Both the position numbers and the translations under genes were made by a program. Under the pieces are notes generated by a model. The model was not told the DNA's origin, ran no database searches, and saw nothing but the letters and a program-made list of their open reading frames with translations. From assembly GCA_039923455.1 (NCBI GenBank), contig JBDTCS010000080.1, positions 1 through 64,000 of the forward strand: a stretch of 64,000 bases of DNA, written 5' to 3'. This document shows, piece after piece, positions 17,899 through 27,779 of this stretch. This DNA comes from JBDTCS01 sp039923455. Its GTDB lineage: Bacteria; Bacteroidota; Ignavibacteria; Palsa-1295. The first letter of the stretch is position 1, and each line of letters opens with the position of its first letter.

Positions 17899-19926
17899 AT
17901 GCTCCGACTAAATAAGGAGATCATCATCAATGCTCAAAGTGATGATGAGATCCGAATAGCAATAACCGAGAACAACCGCCTGGTTGAGCTCTTTATCGAA
18001 ACACCTGAGACCGAGCGCCATGTGGGCGATGTCTATCTCGGAAAAATCGCAAAGGTGATCCCTGGCATGAACGCCGCCTTTGTGAATGTAGGCTTGGAAC
18101 AAGATGCCTTCCTCCATTTCTCCGACGTCGGCGATTCATTCGAATCCGCCACAGCCTTCATCTCCGGCGAAGATGCCGAGATGACCGATGATGACGACGA
18201 AGAAGATGAGGACAATGATTATCTCGTGGAAGAAGGCGCTACTGCCGCTGAGCAGAAAGTACTTCGTCCGCGAGGCCCCCGACCTGGTGCACCATCACGC
18301 GGGCAAGATCGCAACGGACGCGGACGCGCACCTGCTGCACCCGCAGAAGAGAGCGGCCCAAAGCCACTCGAACTTCGATTGGCCAGTCAAAAAGAGGACA
18401 AGCCAGCACCGGCACCCGCATTTCGCGGACCGCAGAATAACAATTTCCCAACGATGCTCCAGCCCAACGTTACGCTGGAATCAGGGAAAAATATTCTCGT
18501 GCAAGTAACACGTGAAGCGTTCGCCAATAAAGGCGTGCGCGTTACGAGTCGCATTTCTTTGCCTGGCAGATTTCTGGTGCTCGTTCCATTCGAACCGGGT
18601 ATCGGCATCAGCCGTAAAGTCTATTCGGTTCGCGAACGTAGCCGCTTGCGCCGCATCGTGCGTTCGCTTAAGCCACGTGAACTTGGCGTGATCATTCGAA
18701 CGGTCGCGGAGAACAAAGAAGAATCTGCGCTTCGTGAAGATCTCGAGAAGCTTCTCGAACAATGGCGCGAGATCGAGAAAAAGATTAAAGAGGGCAACTC
18801 GCCACAACTCGTGTATCAGGATACGAGCCTCACGTCGAGCGTCATGCGTGACCTCTTCACGCCGGACATCACGCGCATCATCATCGATTCGAAAAAGATG
18901 CATCGTGAAGTACTCGATTACGTCGAGTGGGCTGCGCCGAACTTGACGGGCACCGTTGAACTTTATCGCGATACGCAACCGCTATTCGATTCGTTTAATA
19001 TTGAGCGACAGATCGAGCAGACGCTCGTGCGTAAAATACCCTTGCCATCTGGCGGATATCTTTTCGTTGAACATACCGAAGCAATGGTGGTCATCGATGT
19101 CAACTCAGGCCGCTATGCTGCAAGACGTGAGCAAGAGCTGAACTCGCTCAAGACGAATCTGGAAGCTGCACGTGAAATCTCAAGACAATTGCGTCTGCGA
19201 GATATCGGCGGTATCATCGTTGTCGATTTTATCGACATGAACGAAGAGCGCAACAAAAAGAAAGTCTATGATGAGATGAAGAAGGAGTTTCGCAAAGATC
19301 GCGCGAAATCATCCATACTTCCACTCACCGAATTCGGCTTGATGCAGATCACGCGTCAGCGTATTCGTCAGTCAATCGTGCAGGCACTCTCGGAGAAGTG
19401 TCCGGTTTGCGCGGGTACAGGCATGCTCGTTTCCAAGACGACGATCATCAAACAGATCGAACGCTGGCTCGAGCGCTTCCGCGCAGAATCCGGTGAGCGC
19501 AGGCTGGTACTATCGGTCCATCCGACGCTTGGAGATATGCTAAAATCAGGACTGATGTCGCCACTGCGTCATTTACAGATGAGTTACTTTGTTCGCATCA
19601 AGCTTGAACTTGACGAAGCACTCACAGGCGATGACTTCCGATTTTATAGTCCGAAGCAGAAGAAAGATATCACCGAAGAATTTTCTTCCGGTGCAGAATC
19701 AACCGATCGCCCATACACGGATGAAGAAGATGATCTCGGCGAGAGCCGCATCAGTCACGTCGAAGATGCTCCTGTCAGTTCCGGCGGATTGCAACTCAAG
19801 CGCAAGAATGATCTTCCGGAAGCACCGGAACATGACACACACGGAGCGCCGACGAACAATCGTCGAGGACCACGTGAACAGCGTGGCGGAGGCCGTCGTG
19901 AGTCGAGGGATCGCGGTAGAAAGTAA
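17899..19926 (+). CDS. rng: Ribonuclease E/G family protein
   Basis: 675 residues. The catalytic DNase I-like core has Asp400 (MVVIDVNSG) and Asp443 (VVDFIDM), 43 residues apart as in E. coli RNase E (303 and 346), and the zinc-link cysteines Cys501 and Cys504 (CPVCAGTG). The S1 domain begins at about residue 40 but is split by roughly 100 residues of acidic then Pro/Ala/Arg-rich low-complexity sequence (about 90-195). The C-terminal tail is short and ends in an Arg/Gly-rich stretch. It processes rRNA and decays mRNA. Length and tail fit RNase G more than RNase E. Its own terminator follows. Confidence 0.93.
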   Translation: MLRLNKEIIINAQSDDEIRIAITENNRLVELFIETPETERHVGDVYLGKIAKVIPGMNAAFVNVGLEQDAFLHFSDVGDSFESATAFISGEDAEMTDDDDEEDEDNDYLVEEGATAAEQKVLRPRGPRPGAPSRGQDRNGRGRAPAAPAEESGPKPLELRLASQKEDKPAPAPAFRGPQNNNFPTMLQPNVTLESGKNILVQVTREAFANKGVRVTSRISLPGRFLVLVPFEPGIGISRKVYSVRERSRLRRIVRSLKPRELGVIIRTVAENKEESALREDLEKLLEQWREIEKKIKEGNSPQLVYQDTSLTSSVMRDLFTPDITRIIIDSKKMHREVLDYVEWAAPNLTGTVELYRDTQPLFDSFNIERQIEQTLVRKIPLPSGGYLFVEHTEAMVVIDVNSGRYAARREQELNSLKTNLEAAREISRQLRLRDIGGIIVVDFIDMNEERNKKKVYDEMKKEFRKDRAKSSILPLTEFGLMQITRQRIRQSIVQALSEKCPVCAGTGMLVSKTTIIKQIERWLERFRAESGERRLVLSVHPTLGDMLKSGLMSPLRHLQMSYFVRIKLELDEALTGDDFRFYSPKQKKDITEEFSSGAESTDRPYTDEEDDLGESRISHVEDAPVSSGGLQLKRKNDLPEAPEHDTHGAPTNNRRGPREQRGGGRRESRDRGRK

Positions 19927-19946
19927 TACTATCGATATAAATTGGA

Positions 19947-19981
19947 AACACCCTTTGAGTAATCAAAGGGTGTTTTTTTTG
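19947..19981 (+). terminator. Terminator after RNase E/G
   Basis: Stem AACACCCTTTGA / TCAAAGGGTGTT with a 4-nt loop followed by eight T. Confidence 0.93.
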
Positions 19982-20374
19982 CGCACGAATCGAATTACGC
20001 TTGCAGCAACGTATTCCTACACTTGCAGTAGATGCTTTCCGTCTGATTACACTTCCATGAGTTCTCTTTCATTTCACTCTGATTGGAAATGACTTAGCGA
20101 AAATAATTTGTAGTGAAACGAGAACAATTGATTTCGTACAGAATTCGACCGCTCGAATTCATGATTTTTTGGCATTGCGAAATCTCTGGCACAGAAATGC
20201 GATATACTCTTTACAGCCAATCTGAGAAAGGCAGAATGTTTAAGTTGATGAGCAATCGTCCTTACATACTACCAATCAAAGAAAAGCTACAATGTGGTGA
20301 AGGTGAAAGAAGCGCATATGGCCTGAAGTGAATAACTTCGGGCTGTATGCGTTTAAAGCTTTTTGATTCGTGAG
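19982..20374. other. Intergenic region between convergent genes
   Basis: No supported gene. It contains a 17-bp hairpin at 20313-20351 (CGCATATGGCCTGAAGT paired with ACTTCGGGCTGTATGCG, two non-matching positions), 24 bp past the M1 peptidase stop, probably its terminator though the following T tract is weak. The rest shows nothing. Confidence 0.45.
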
Positions 20375-23300
20375 CTAAAAGTTTTGACGAACAAAGAAGT
20401 TCATTCGGAATGCATACTTGAGTCCGCTTTCCGGTTGACTGACATAAATAGGAAAATCGAGTTGGAATTCCGTGCGATTGGGGTCGATACCATAATATGG
20501 AATGTTGAATCGCAGACCTGCGCCGAAATCATAGCGCATGAGTTCGCTCAAGTTGCAGGTGCAAAAGCGATCGGTCACGAGTCCCGCATCGCCGAAGAGT
20601 GTGAGGCCCGTCAGGTTAAAGATCGGACCGAGGTATGGAATTTCACGCAAGAGTGCAAACGGGAAAAGCGAATAATTGCCAAGCTCAAATTGCGCACTTC
20701 CGGCAACGCGGCCGAAAGGATTTCCTTCCATCATGTATCCTCGAACAAGCGGCCCTGAGACCGCCGGATTCCGTATCTTACTGCCTTCGTGTGTTCCGAA
20801 GTTCGATGCATAGATATCTTCGAACGATTGCAAGAGCGAAGGCGAAGCAAGCCGATACATCGATTCGACCGGCAGATCAAGACTGTTCGCTGGCTGAGAG
20901 CTTCCTCCGAATATTCTCAGATATGCATTCCACTCTGCACCTAACTCCTGCCGAATATTCATCGCACCGGAGAGCTTTGTATAAGTTGTTCTGGGGTCTC
21001 CAAGTCCCGCTTCGGCATCTACGCCGAAACTGAATGAAGTAGATCCACCCTCGGTGTGAAATGCATAACCAAGTTCGAGTCGGTTGAGCGCGACGCCATC
21101 TTTATCATACTGTGACCAATCATAACCCAACTGAAGGTTATGATGTGGTGTCGAACCGGTCGGTGTGGAAAAAATTTGATCGAATTTTATTCCAGCGTAC
21201 GATCTGTTATCGGTGTGAATCGTAGCAAGATCAATATGTGTCTCCGGCGAAATCGCATCGAGTATTGTGTTATACTCTAGAACTCCACCAATCGAAACGC
21301 TCTCCGCTTGCGGTACATGCACACGAAGCCCAAGCGCAAGTCTATCCGTCCGTTCAAGAAAACTCCCGAGCACCGTCCAGCCATACGTTCGATTAAAAAT
21401 AAACGGAGCGGTGCGAACGGAGTATGCATCGATCGGCTTGATATCCCGGCGATATTTTGGAAAGAGCTCTACATCCATCTTCGGCAACCACGAACTGGAG
21501 TTGTTCAGCCTGTTAGTCTCGAGTAATTCACCGGATGGATTAATATCAACGTGCACCGGATGCTTTGCGAATGTATAATGATACTTCCGCACTCGTGCCA
21601 CGGTGCGAAGCCAATCATCAACCGGTATCCACTCTTGCTGTGTCGTGCCATCGGCAAATGTAAAGACGAGATCGATTGGCATGACACCACGCTCGACACG
21701 CTCGATCGTGACATCGGCCTCGTTCGCCTTTACATCGAAATCTGCGATCTTGTAATCCAGCTTCCACGTTTTTCGAAACCACTCATCAAAGAACCAACGC
21801 AAATCCCCGCGGGCCTTGATGCGTGATGTATCGCCTTCCTTCCGATCGATCTCCTCGGCAACTTGCCTGAGATCATCGGGATAGGGATGCTTCATGTGCC
21901 AGCGATCATAATAGGTATGCAAGAAATGATCGAAGGCCGTATCTCCCATCGCATAACGTAGCATGAAAAAGATCGCACCAGTCTTGCCATAGGTGGCTGT
22001 GGCGTACGTACTATAATCAAGATACATATCTGCTTTGGTCTCCGGAGGCTCTGCTCGACCGGAGAGATCCATTTCGAGCGCCCATCGATAATTACTCGTC
22101 CGTTCGTCGTCCTGAAATCCAAGACCGGGTGCATTCGAATTATTGTAGCGTCCGAACCATGCTTCAAATGCAAGCGTGGTTATGAACGTATTAAATCCCT
22201 CATCCATATATCCATAGTCGGTCTCGTTCGAGCCCATCATCATTGGGTACCACTCGTGACCTATTTCATGGATCATCGTGGCTTGCGGATAATGGTATTC
22301 TTCGCCGTGAGCATACGGACCGATGAAAACAATGCCGGGATACTCCATGCCACCTTCATATGTTTCACACATGAAGAGATTTGGATAGAGATACTGTCCC
22401 TCATGTTTGGAATTGAATTGCACGGTGTGCTCGGCAATACGTGCAGCATCCTTCGCCCAAAATGCACGAGAGTTCTCCCAGTAGAATGCATGATGCATCG
22501 TGCCATTCTTGTAGATAGCATCCCAGATGTAGCCTTCATCAGCTACCCACGCAAAATCTCGAACGGAATCAGCATGAAAGCGCCATGTGACGAGAGATGT
22601 ATCCGTGCCACGCGCGAAATTTGCATGGTCGCTGATATGCACAAGTGAATCAGGATGTGAGCGCGCAAAATCGAGATGCTGACGAACATCACTCGTGAGT
22701 ATCTCCGGATTTTTTTGCCAACCTGTGCTGATCACTGTTGTTAGTGACGCTGGCAAATGCAGCGTGACATCATACATACCATAATCGGTATAGAACTCAC
22801 CCATTCCGATATATTGATCGGGATGCCAACCATGATTATCATACACGCAGATCTGCGGATACCATTGCGCTGTTGCAAAATTGCGAGCGCCTTGATCGTG
22901 ATAGCCCCACGTTGAGCGAATTCCAAAGTTCGGCATTTGCCCGACCCACTCGAAACTAAAAACACGTTCCGCACCCGGGGCAAGCGGCACCTCAAGCTTC
23001 AAGTGCATGATCGTGTTATCTACTTCGATCTCGGAAGTATTATCGACATTGCCACTTGCGAGCAGCTGCCCGAACTTCTTGATCGTCGTACCTTTTGAGC
23101 CATACTTATCATTCTCGTCGTGATCGCGATTCGGTGCTGTCTCGCCATAGCTTCCATTTTTGAAGAGATTCCAATAGAGATGGAAATAGACTTCGTGGAG
23201 CGTGTCCGGTGAATTATTTTTATAGAAGAGCGAGCCTTGTCCATGTAACTCCGGGGCACCGGGCAGATCGACCATCGTCGCATCGAGTTGATAATAGACG

Positions 23301-23422
23301 TGCTGCTGAAAATACGGTTCAGCGGCGCTCTGCGCTCGTGCGCTAGTGGCATACAAGGCAGTCATACTTAATAGCATGAGGAGTATCCCAGACCAGATGC
23401 GCGAGAATTTGATTTCGATCAC
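20375..23422 (-). CDS. M1-family metallopeptidase fused to an outer-membrane beta-barrel
   Basis: 1015 residues. After a signal peptide (LLMLLSMTALYATSARA) comes an M1 aminopeptidase fold: GGMEYPGIVFIG as the exopeptidase-type loop, zinc site H385-E386-x-x-H389 with Glu408 18 residues further, and catalytic Tyr candidates beyond. From about residue 660 to the end the sequence changes to alternating amphipathic strands (YAGIKFDQIF, HHNLQLGYDW, VALNRLELGYAFH) with a BamA/TamA-like C-terminal pattern (FGDAGLVTDR, YDFGAGLRFNI, FRMNFFVRQNF) ending in Phe. The peptidase would thus be anchored in the outer membrane. Orientation (periplasmic or surface) is unknown. Confidence 0.85.
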   Translation of the reverse strand: MIEIKFSRIWSGILLMLLSMTALYATSARAQSAAEPYFQQHVYYQLDATMVDLPGAPELHGQGSLFYKNNSPDTLHEVYFHLYWNLFKNGSYGETAPNRDHDENDKYGSKGTTIKKFGQLLASGNVDNTSEIEVDNTIMHLKLEVPLAPGAERVFSFEWVGQMPNFGIRSTWGYHDQGARNFATAQWYPQICVYDNHGWHPDQYIGMGEFYTDYGMYDVTLHLPASLTTVISTGWQKNPEILTSDVRQHLDFARSHPDSLVHISDHANFARGTDTSLVTWRFHADSVRDFAWVADEGYIWDAIYKNGTMHHAFYWENSRAFWAKDAARIAEHTVQFNSKHEGQYLYPNLFMCETYEGGMEYPGIVFIGPYAHGEEYHYPQATMIHEIGHEWYPMMMGSNETDYGYMDEGFNTFITTLAFEAWFGRYNNSNAPGLGFQDDERTSNYRWALEMDLSGRAEPPETKADMYLDYSTYATATYGKTGAIFFMLRYAMGDTAFDHFLHTYYDRWHMKHPYPDDLRQVAEEIDRKEGDTSRIKARGDLRWFFDEWFRKTWKLDYKIADFDVKANEADVTIERVERGVMPIDLVFTFADGTTQQEWIPVDDWLRTVARVRKYHYTFAKHPVHVDINPSGELLETNRLNNSSSWLPKMDVELFPKYRRDIKPIDAYSVRTAPFIFNRTYGWTVLGSFLERTDRLALGLRVHVPQAESVSIGGVLEYNTILDAISPETHIDLATIHTDNRSYAGIKFDQIFSTPTGSTPHHNLQLGYDWSQYDKDGVALNRLELGYAFHTEGGSTSFSFGVDAEAGLGDPRTTYTKLSGAMNIRQELGAEWNAYLRIFGGSSQPANSLDLPVESMYRLASPSLLQSFEDIYASNFGTHEGSKIRNPAVSGPLVRGYMMEGNPFGRVAGSAQFELGNYSLFPFALLREIPYLGPIFNLTGLTLFGDAGLVTDRFCTCNLSELMRYDFGAGLRFNIPYYGIDPNRTEFQLDFPIYVSQPESGLKYAFRMNFFVRQNF

Positions 23423-23592
23423 TTGCTTTCTTAATATTCCGAGGCGTACGACAACTTGGTTTCAAAAATAGCTCTTCCCCTGAGTCAATCTCCCAAAAAG
23501 CCGGAGATTATTCCACTCAGAATAATGCGAAGCATTTTGCAAATTTTTCGGTTATGCTCCCGCCAACTTGACTCGTGGCCAAACTGTAACCC

Positions 23593-24204
23593 ATGGATAA
23601 TCAGACGAGACCAGTGCCTAAACCAAAAAAGCGAAACACAACGTGGCTCTACGTTGTGATATTCGTAGTGGTTTCAACCGTGCTTATTTTGCACGAGTGG
23701 CACTGGCGGTATGATTCACCGTTCCGATATGTCGCCGAGCGTCAGTTGTTGTGGGGGCCTAAATCGGAGAAGCGCATGGTGCATATTGAGCAATTCACCC
23801 TGACTCCGGTCGATAGCTCTCGCCGCGAATTTAAAGATCCGCGAAACGGCGTGACCGATGTAACCATTTGGCAGCTGGATCGCCCCGATACACTTCGCTT
23901 TAAAGCTCACGGACATTATTACTCCGGATTTCTTCCGGCAAAATTTACCAACGATGGCTCGGCGCAACTCTTTCTGATCCCAAACACCGAACAAGATCTC
24001 GCGCTAGGTGTGGGGGAATTGATCTATCTTGATAGTGCGCAGAAGCTTGCCGTGCTGCACATCGAGAGCACCAATGTTGGCGATGCGGACAAAGACGGGG
24101 TGTTCGAAATTTATGATCGAGCGCTCGGCACGTTCGAACACTTGGATCCCATGCAAGGCAAGTGGATTCCGGTCGTGATCAAGCCTGCGCCAAAGCAAGA
24201 GTAA
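23593..24204 (+). CDS. Membrane-anchored hypothetical protein
   Basis: 203 residues: a short basic N-terminus (KPKKR), one membrane segment (TWLYVVIFVVVSTVLILHEW) and a soluble beta-rich domain on the outside containing a DADKDG-type acidic loop (VGDADKDGVFEIYDRALG) that could bind calcium. Family not recognised. It is divergent from the M1 peptidase and convergent with the S1-domain gene, with which it shares a bidirectional terminator. Confidence 0.65.
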   Translation: MDNQTRPVPKPKKRNTTWLYVVIFVVVSTVLILHEWHWRYDSPFRYVAERQLLWGPKSEKRMVHIEQFTLTPVDSSRREFKDPRNGVTDVTIWQLDRPDTLRFKAHGHYYSGFLPAKFTNDGSAQLFLIPNTEQDLALGVGELIYLDSAQKLAVLHIESTNVGDADKDGVFEIYDRALGTFEHLDPMQGKWIPVVIKPAPKQE

Positions 24205-24221
24205 CATTGGCAGACAAAAAG

Positions 24222-24253
24222 AAGGGATCGAACTGACGCGCTCGATCCCTTTT
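24222..24253. terminator. Bidirectional terminator
   Basis: AAGGGATCGA (24222-24231) pairs with TCGATCCCTT, flanked by A-rich sequence on the left and T run on the right, between convergent genes. Confidence 0.85.
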
Positions 24254-24273
24254 GAACTCTTACAATTGCGGAT

Positions 24274-25554
24274 TTATCCGCCGCGCTCTATTTTCTCAAG
24301 CTTCTCCTTCAGCGATGCAAGATCACCAATTGCGAAGCTCGACGCAGAAGAAGTTGCTTTGTAATTCTTAAGCGTTGTACGTTGCGCTTCGCGTTCTGCG
24401 GCGATATAGGAGAGCGTTACCTTGCCGTTGCGTCTATCGTATTCGATAACACGCAGACCTTCAAGTGGCTTGCCTAACTTGAATACATCCTCGAGGCGCT
24501 CGATGCGATCATGACTAAGCTCGCGACGCGGCACAAAGCCCTCTGCACCGCCCGGAAACTCGACCACAATTCCACCCTTCGTCACTTCTTTGATCGTACC
24601 ATTATGATCGGTACCGACCTTGTAGGTGCTCTCGATTAGGCGCTGCGGATTTTCCACGAGTTGCTTTTTCGAAACGGTGAGTCTGCGCGATTCAGGATCG
24701 GAGACAGTCACCTTCACCTCGATCTCTTCACCCTCTTTGAGCGCACTCGAAGCAGTCGGAATGTGATGCCATGCGATCTCGGAGACGGGGAGATATGCTT
24801 GAATGCCCGGCTCAAACTCCACTTGCGCACCGTAATCATTGAAGCCAACTACTTTCGCATTCTGCACATGCCCGACCGGATACTTGCTGAAGCGCTCCAG
24901 ATACGGATCGCCTGTGAGTTGACGAATGCCGAGAGTAACACGTCTGCGTTGTTTATCCAGATGCAACACTTTCGCATTCACCATCGCACCACGCTGAACT
25001 ACTTCGTAGGGATGTGTGAATGTTTCCCAAGAAAGATCTTGTGTGCGTACAACGGCATCGACGCCCGGACCGATATCAATCACTGCGCCAATATTGTTGA
25101 ACGAACGAACTTTACCTTCGATCGTGTCACCAACGTTGATCGTCTCCATGCGTTCGCGGCCCTGTGTGCGAAGATCATCCTCGATTACGGCACGATGCGA
25201 TAGTGCAATCTCGGCTTTTTTACCGTTGCCTTTGATCGAAGTGATTCGAACGGGAAGCGTCTTTCCAAAATAATTTGCGATGTTCCGATTTGGATCGCGA
25301 TCGATCATATCGTTCGGCATGAAGCCACGTGTGCCGTCTTCGAGCTCCATCTCCAGCCCGTTACGTTGCCACTTGATGACTTTGGCCATCACGTTCTCAC
25401 GCTGCTTACTTGCTTTGCGCAAGTGTGCGATAGGATCGTTATCCGCTATGGCGGATTCCGATGACGTCGATGATGGTGCGACGGTCGCAGAGCTTACGTT
25501 AGTTGCTACTTCCGGCGATTCAGCCGGCGAAATATTTTCTTGTTCTTCAGCCAC
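24274..25554 (-). CDS. S1-domain RNA-binding protein (ribosomal protein S1-like)
   Basis: 426 residues with a Ser/Thr/Ala-rich N-terminal 45 residues and four S1 (OB-fold) repeats, for example VGDTIEGKVRSFNNIGAVID, VGHVQNAKVVGFNDYGAQVE and VGTDHNGTIKEVTKGGIVVE, each ending in the usual RRLTVS/RRVTLG. It is shorter than six-domain proteobacterial S1 but fits four-domain S1 proteins. Probable role: mRNA binding on the 30S subunit; it could instead be an additional S1 paralogue. Upstream lies the thioesterase, more than 200 bp away, so it is likely transcribed alone. Confidence 0.85.
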   Translation of the reverse strand: MAEEQENISPAESPEVATNVSSATVAPSSTSSESAIADNDPIAHLRKASKQRENVMAKVIKWQRNGLEMELEDGTRGFMPNDMIDRDPNRNIANYFGKTLPVRITSIKGNGKKAEIALSHRAVIEDDLRTQGRERMETINVGDTIEGKVRSFNNIGAVIDIGPGVDAVVRTQDLSWETFTHPYEVVQRGAMVNAKVLHLDKQRRRVTLGIRQLTGDPYLERFSKYPVGHVQNAKVVGFNDYGAQVEFEPGIQAYLPVSEIAWHHIPTASSALKEGEEIEVKVTVSDPESRRLTVSKKQLVENPQRLIESTYKVGTDHNGTIKEVTKGGIVVEFPGGAEGFVPRRELSHDRIERLEDVFKLGKPLEGLRVIEYDRRNGKVTLSYIAAEREAQRTTLKNYKATSSASSFAIGDLASLKEKLEKIERGG

Positions 25555-25755
25555 GATATTTAGTGTTGCACGTTTCTATTCTTGGGCCTTGCTCGGTTCT
25601 ACGAGCGCTCCCCGAAATGAGTGAGATAGGCAAGGGAAAAGGAATAGCAGCCAAAGGCAGTTCCACGTTTTCCACTCCCCGTCCAATTACTGTGAATTAT
25701 ATAACATTGGATGACGCGATTCAATGCAAATTTAGGCTATCCGCGGGCCCCTAAA

Positions 25756-26226
25756 TTAATACGGAATCTCGAGCGAAATATCCGGCTCCGACAAGTAATC
25801 CACGATGGCGCTGCGAAGAATCTCCGGCACGCGAACGGGCTTGTAGCGATCACGATCAACTGTGACAAGTACACAATTCCCCGTCATGAGCACTTCTCCG
25901 GGCTTTCCGCGGTCACTCTCGGCACGAACGATCTCGAACGAGAGCCTGAGCGACGAGGCGCCGAGATGATCCGCCCAGATTTCCACGCGCAAAAGATCGT
26001 CCAGATATGCGGGGAGCTTAAAATCACAATGGAATTGCGCCCGCACGGTGTAGGCGTTCATTCGTTCAAAAACCTGCGAGTAGGGTAAACCCATCTCTCG
26101 GAATAACTCCGTCTCGGCAATCTCAAAAAAGCGCACATAGCTGCCGAAATAGATGATCCCCGCCCGATCGACATCCGACCAGCGGACTCTATCTTCCACA
26201 AAAAACCGCTTTTTGCGTTCAGTCAT
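25756..26226 (-). CDS. Acyl-CoA thioesterase, hot-dog fold (YbgC/FadM-like)
   Basis: 156 residues. RVRWSDVDRAGIIYFGSYVR carries the catalytic Asp and the conserved Gly-Ile-Ile-Tyr of the 4-hydroxybenzoyl-CoA thioesterase family; the DLLRVEIWADHLGASSLRLS segment forms the central hot-dog strand. It would hydrolyse an acyl-CoA. In Proteobacteria YbgC sits by tol genes, but no tol gene is present here. Substrate unknown. Confidence 0.88.
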   Translation of the reverse strand: MTERKKRFFVEDRVRWSDVDRAGIIYFGSYVRFFEIAETELFREMGLPYSQVFERMNAYTVRAQFHCDFKLPAYLDDLLRVEIWADHLGASSLRLSFEIVRAESDRGKPGEVLMTGNCVLVTVDRDRYKPVRVPEILRSAIVDYLSEPDISLEIPY

Positions 26227-26358
26227 ATTCTTATTTACACTGCCATCTTACAAACGCCGACCGATGATTTCGTATTTTCGCGACAGATTAGATGGAATCA
26301 CACGCACCATCCAAGCTTTTTTTCAACAGTTTTTTACACAACGCTTTCTTAAAACGCA

Positions 26359-26658
26359 ATGAAACTCAGCGTAGATCAAGTCAACTATCTTCGTTCGTAT
26401 CTTCAGAACTCCATTCGTGGTGGTTGCTCACTTTGTGGCAATACCAATTGGGAATTCGATGATGTGCTTTTCGAGCTTCGTCAATTCATGGGCGGTGGAG
26501 TTTCGACTGAAGGGCTAATCAAGCCGACTGTTGCTGTCACCTGCTCGGGCTGCGGTCATATTATTCTTTTGAACGCTCTTGCGACGGGTGTTATCCGTCT
26601 CGAGCAGCCAGCAGCAAGCGCCGAAAGCTTTACCTCTGCCGATCCTGACGAGAACTAA
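26359..26658 (+). CDS. Small zinc-ribbon protein
   Basis: 99 residues with two CxxC knuckles: Cys23-Cys26 (CSLCGN) and Cys62-Cys65 (CSGCGH), the spacing of a zinc ribbon with a long inserted loop. No signal peptide. The C-terminal 20 residues are low-complexity and acidic. Function unknown; such proteins bind nucleic acid or mediate contacts. Divergent from the thioesterase with a 132-bp promoter region. Confidence 0.65.
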   Translation: MKLSVDQVNYLRSYLQNSIRGGCSLCGNTNWEFDDVLFELRQFMGGGVSTEGLIKPTVAVTCSGCGHIILLNALATGVIRLEQPAASAESFTSADPDEN

Positions 26659-26691
26659 GCGCTCGCAGCATTGCTGCACTCGTGTATTTAT

Positions 26692-26735
26692 GATCGTCAT
26701 TTCGTATCCTTGTACTAAGATACGGAATGACGATC
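26692..26735. terminator. Bidirectional hairpin terminator
   Basis: GATCGTCATTTCGTATC (26692-26708) and GATACGGAATGACGATC (26719-26735) pair along 17 bp with one wobble, with a 10-nt loop. It lies between two convergent genes and has T-rich sequence to the right. Confidence 0.65.
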
Positions 26736-26785
26736 TTTATATTGCACAATTCCCCCGTCCGTGTTTCGAATTAGCCTTTTAGTCC

Positions 26786-27664
26786 TCAATCTTTTTCGGT
26801 ATCAATGTGCTTGGTGCGCATCATCATAGAATCGGATTGTACGCGCTCATAATTCTCCGGAATCTGGAAGATCGCATCATCGATCTTCTCCTCTTGTATC
26901 TCACTAACTTCGCTCGACATAATTACCTGACCGTTGGAAGTCACTTCTGTCTTGATCGGCACTTTGCCACCGGAGACTGGTGCGATCATAGCAAACAAAC
27001 GCTCCAGACCGCCTGTACCGGTCCTTCCGCGACCTAAGAACGCATCACGAATCACATCATAAAACTTCATCCTCGGATCTGAGGTGAGCCACATATCGAC
27101 ATCCATTCCATTGACCTTTCCTCGATATTCTTCGGTCTCAAATCCATGAATTGTCTGCTTCTTACCCGTTGGTTGGGGCAGATATGCGCTGAGTGAATCG
27201 AGTGCTTCGGGGTGTGCATTCATCGAATCTTTAAGCTTGTGATCGATCGAGTCCATTCCTTTCAAACTCGTAACAAGTGCCTGATGATTAGGAAGCAAAA
27301 GGGTCAGCGTTCGGGAGCCACGATCAATGATTGAGCGCATCTTGAAAAGTCCACCGAGCACGCTCACCTCGTAGGCAACTTTATCCTCACGGACATACAT
27401 CTTAAGCGAGACATTGCTCGCAGCGCCGAGCATTCCGGCAAGTCCCGAGCGCGATACATCGACACTGGTATCGGTCGAAGTGCTATCGGTCTTGATACCC
27501 TTTGATTTGTCCTGCATCATGCTTGTGAGGCCTTGGAGGTGGATGGTCTGCGTAATCGTCCCTTCGAAGGCATGCGCAGGTAGGGCTGTTTTGCCGGCAC
27601 AAGCCCCAAGCAGGAGAGATGTCGCCAATAAAAGCAGGAATTGAATTTGGTAGCGTTGATGCAT
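26786..27664 (-). CDS. Lipoprotein, DUF4412-like
   Basis: 292 residues from ATG 27664, chosen because MHQRYQIQFLLLLATSLLLG ends in a lipobox with Cys22 (LGAC). The mature part has an alpha/beta layout of the kind seen in DUF4412 and outer-membrane lipoprotein-carrier-like proteins: FEGTITQTI, KVAYEV, repeated YRGKVNGMDVDMWLTSDP and a final EIQEEKIDDAIFQIPENYE. The phrase FETEEYRG with a later VTSNGQVIMSSEVSEI is typical of such lipoproteins. Periplasmic face of a membrane; exact role unknown. Confidence 0.7.
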   Translation of the reverse strand: MHQRYQIQFLLLLATSLLLGACAGKTALPAHAFEGTITQTIHLQGLTSMMQDKSKGIKTDSTSTDTSVDVSRSGLAGMLGAASNVSLKMYVREDKVAYEVSVLGGLFKMRSIIDRGSRTLTLLLPNHQALVTSLKGMDSIDHKLKDSMNAHPEALDSLSAYLPQPTGKKQTIHGFETEEYRGKVNGMDVDMWLTSDPRMKFYDVIRDAFLGRGRTGTGGLERLFAMIAPVSGGKVPIKTEVTSNGQVIMSSEVSEIQEEKIDDAIFQIPENYERVQSDSMMMRTKHIDTEKD

Positions 27665-27779
27665 AGTGGAAAGAGTAAAGAAGTATATCAGTGTTGCGAC
27701 AAGCATCCAACAAATCTTTAGAGGATGCAATTCTTCGTCAAGTCGGTTCTGCGGGCTCGGTACGGAATATATGTTAACG

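Noticed and set aside
20113..20331. 72-codon open frame between convergent genes
   Set aside because: Ends inside a hairpin that looks like a terminator; no domain or ribosome site.
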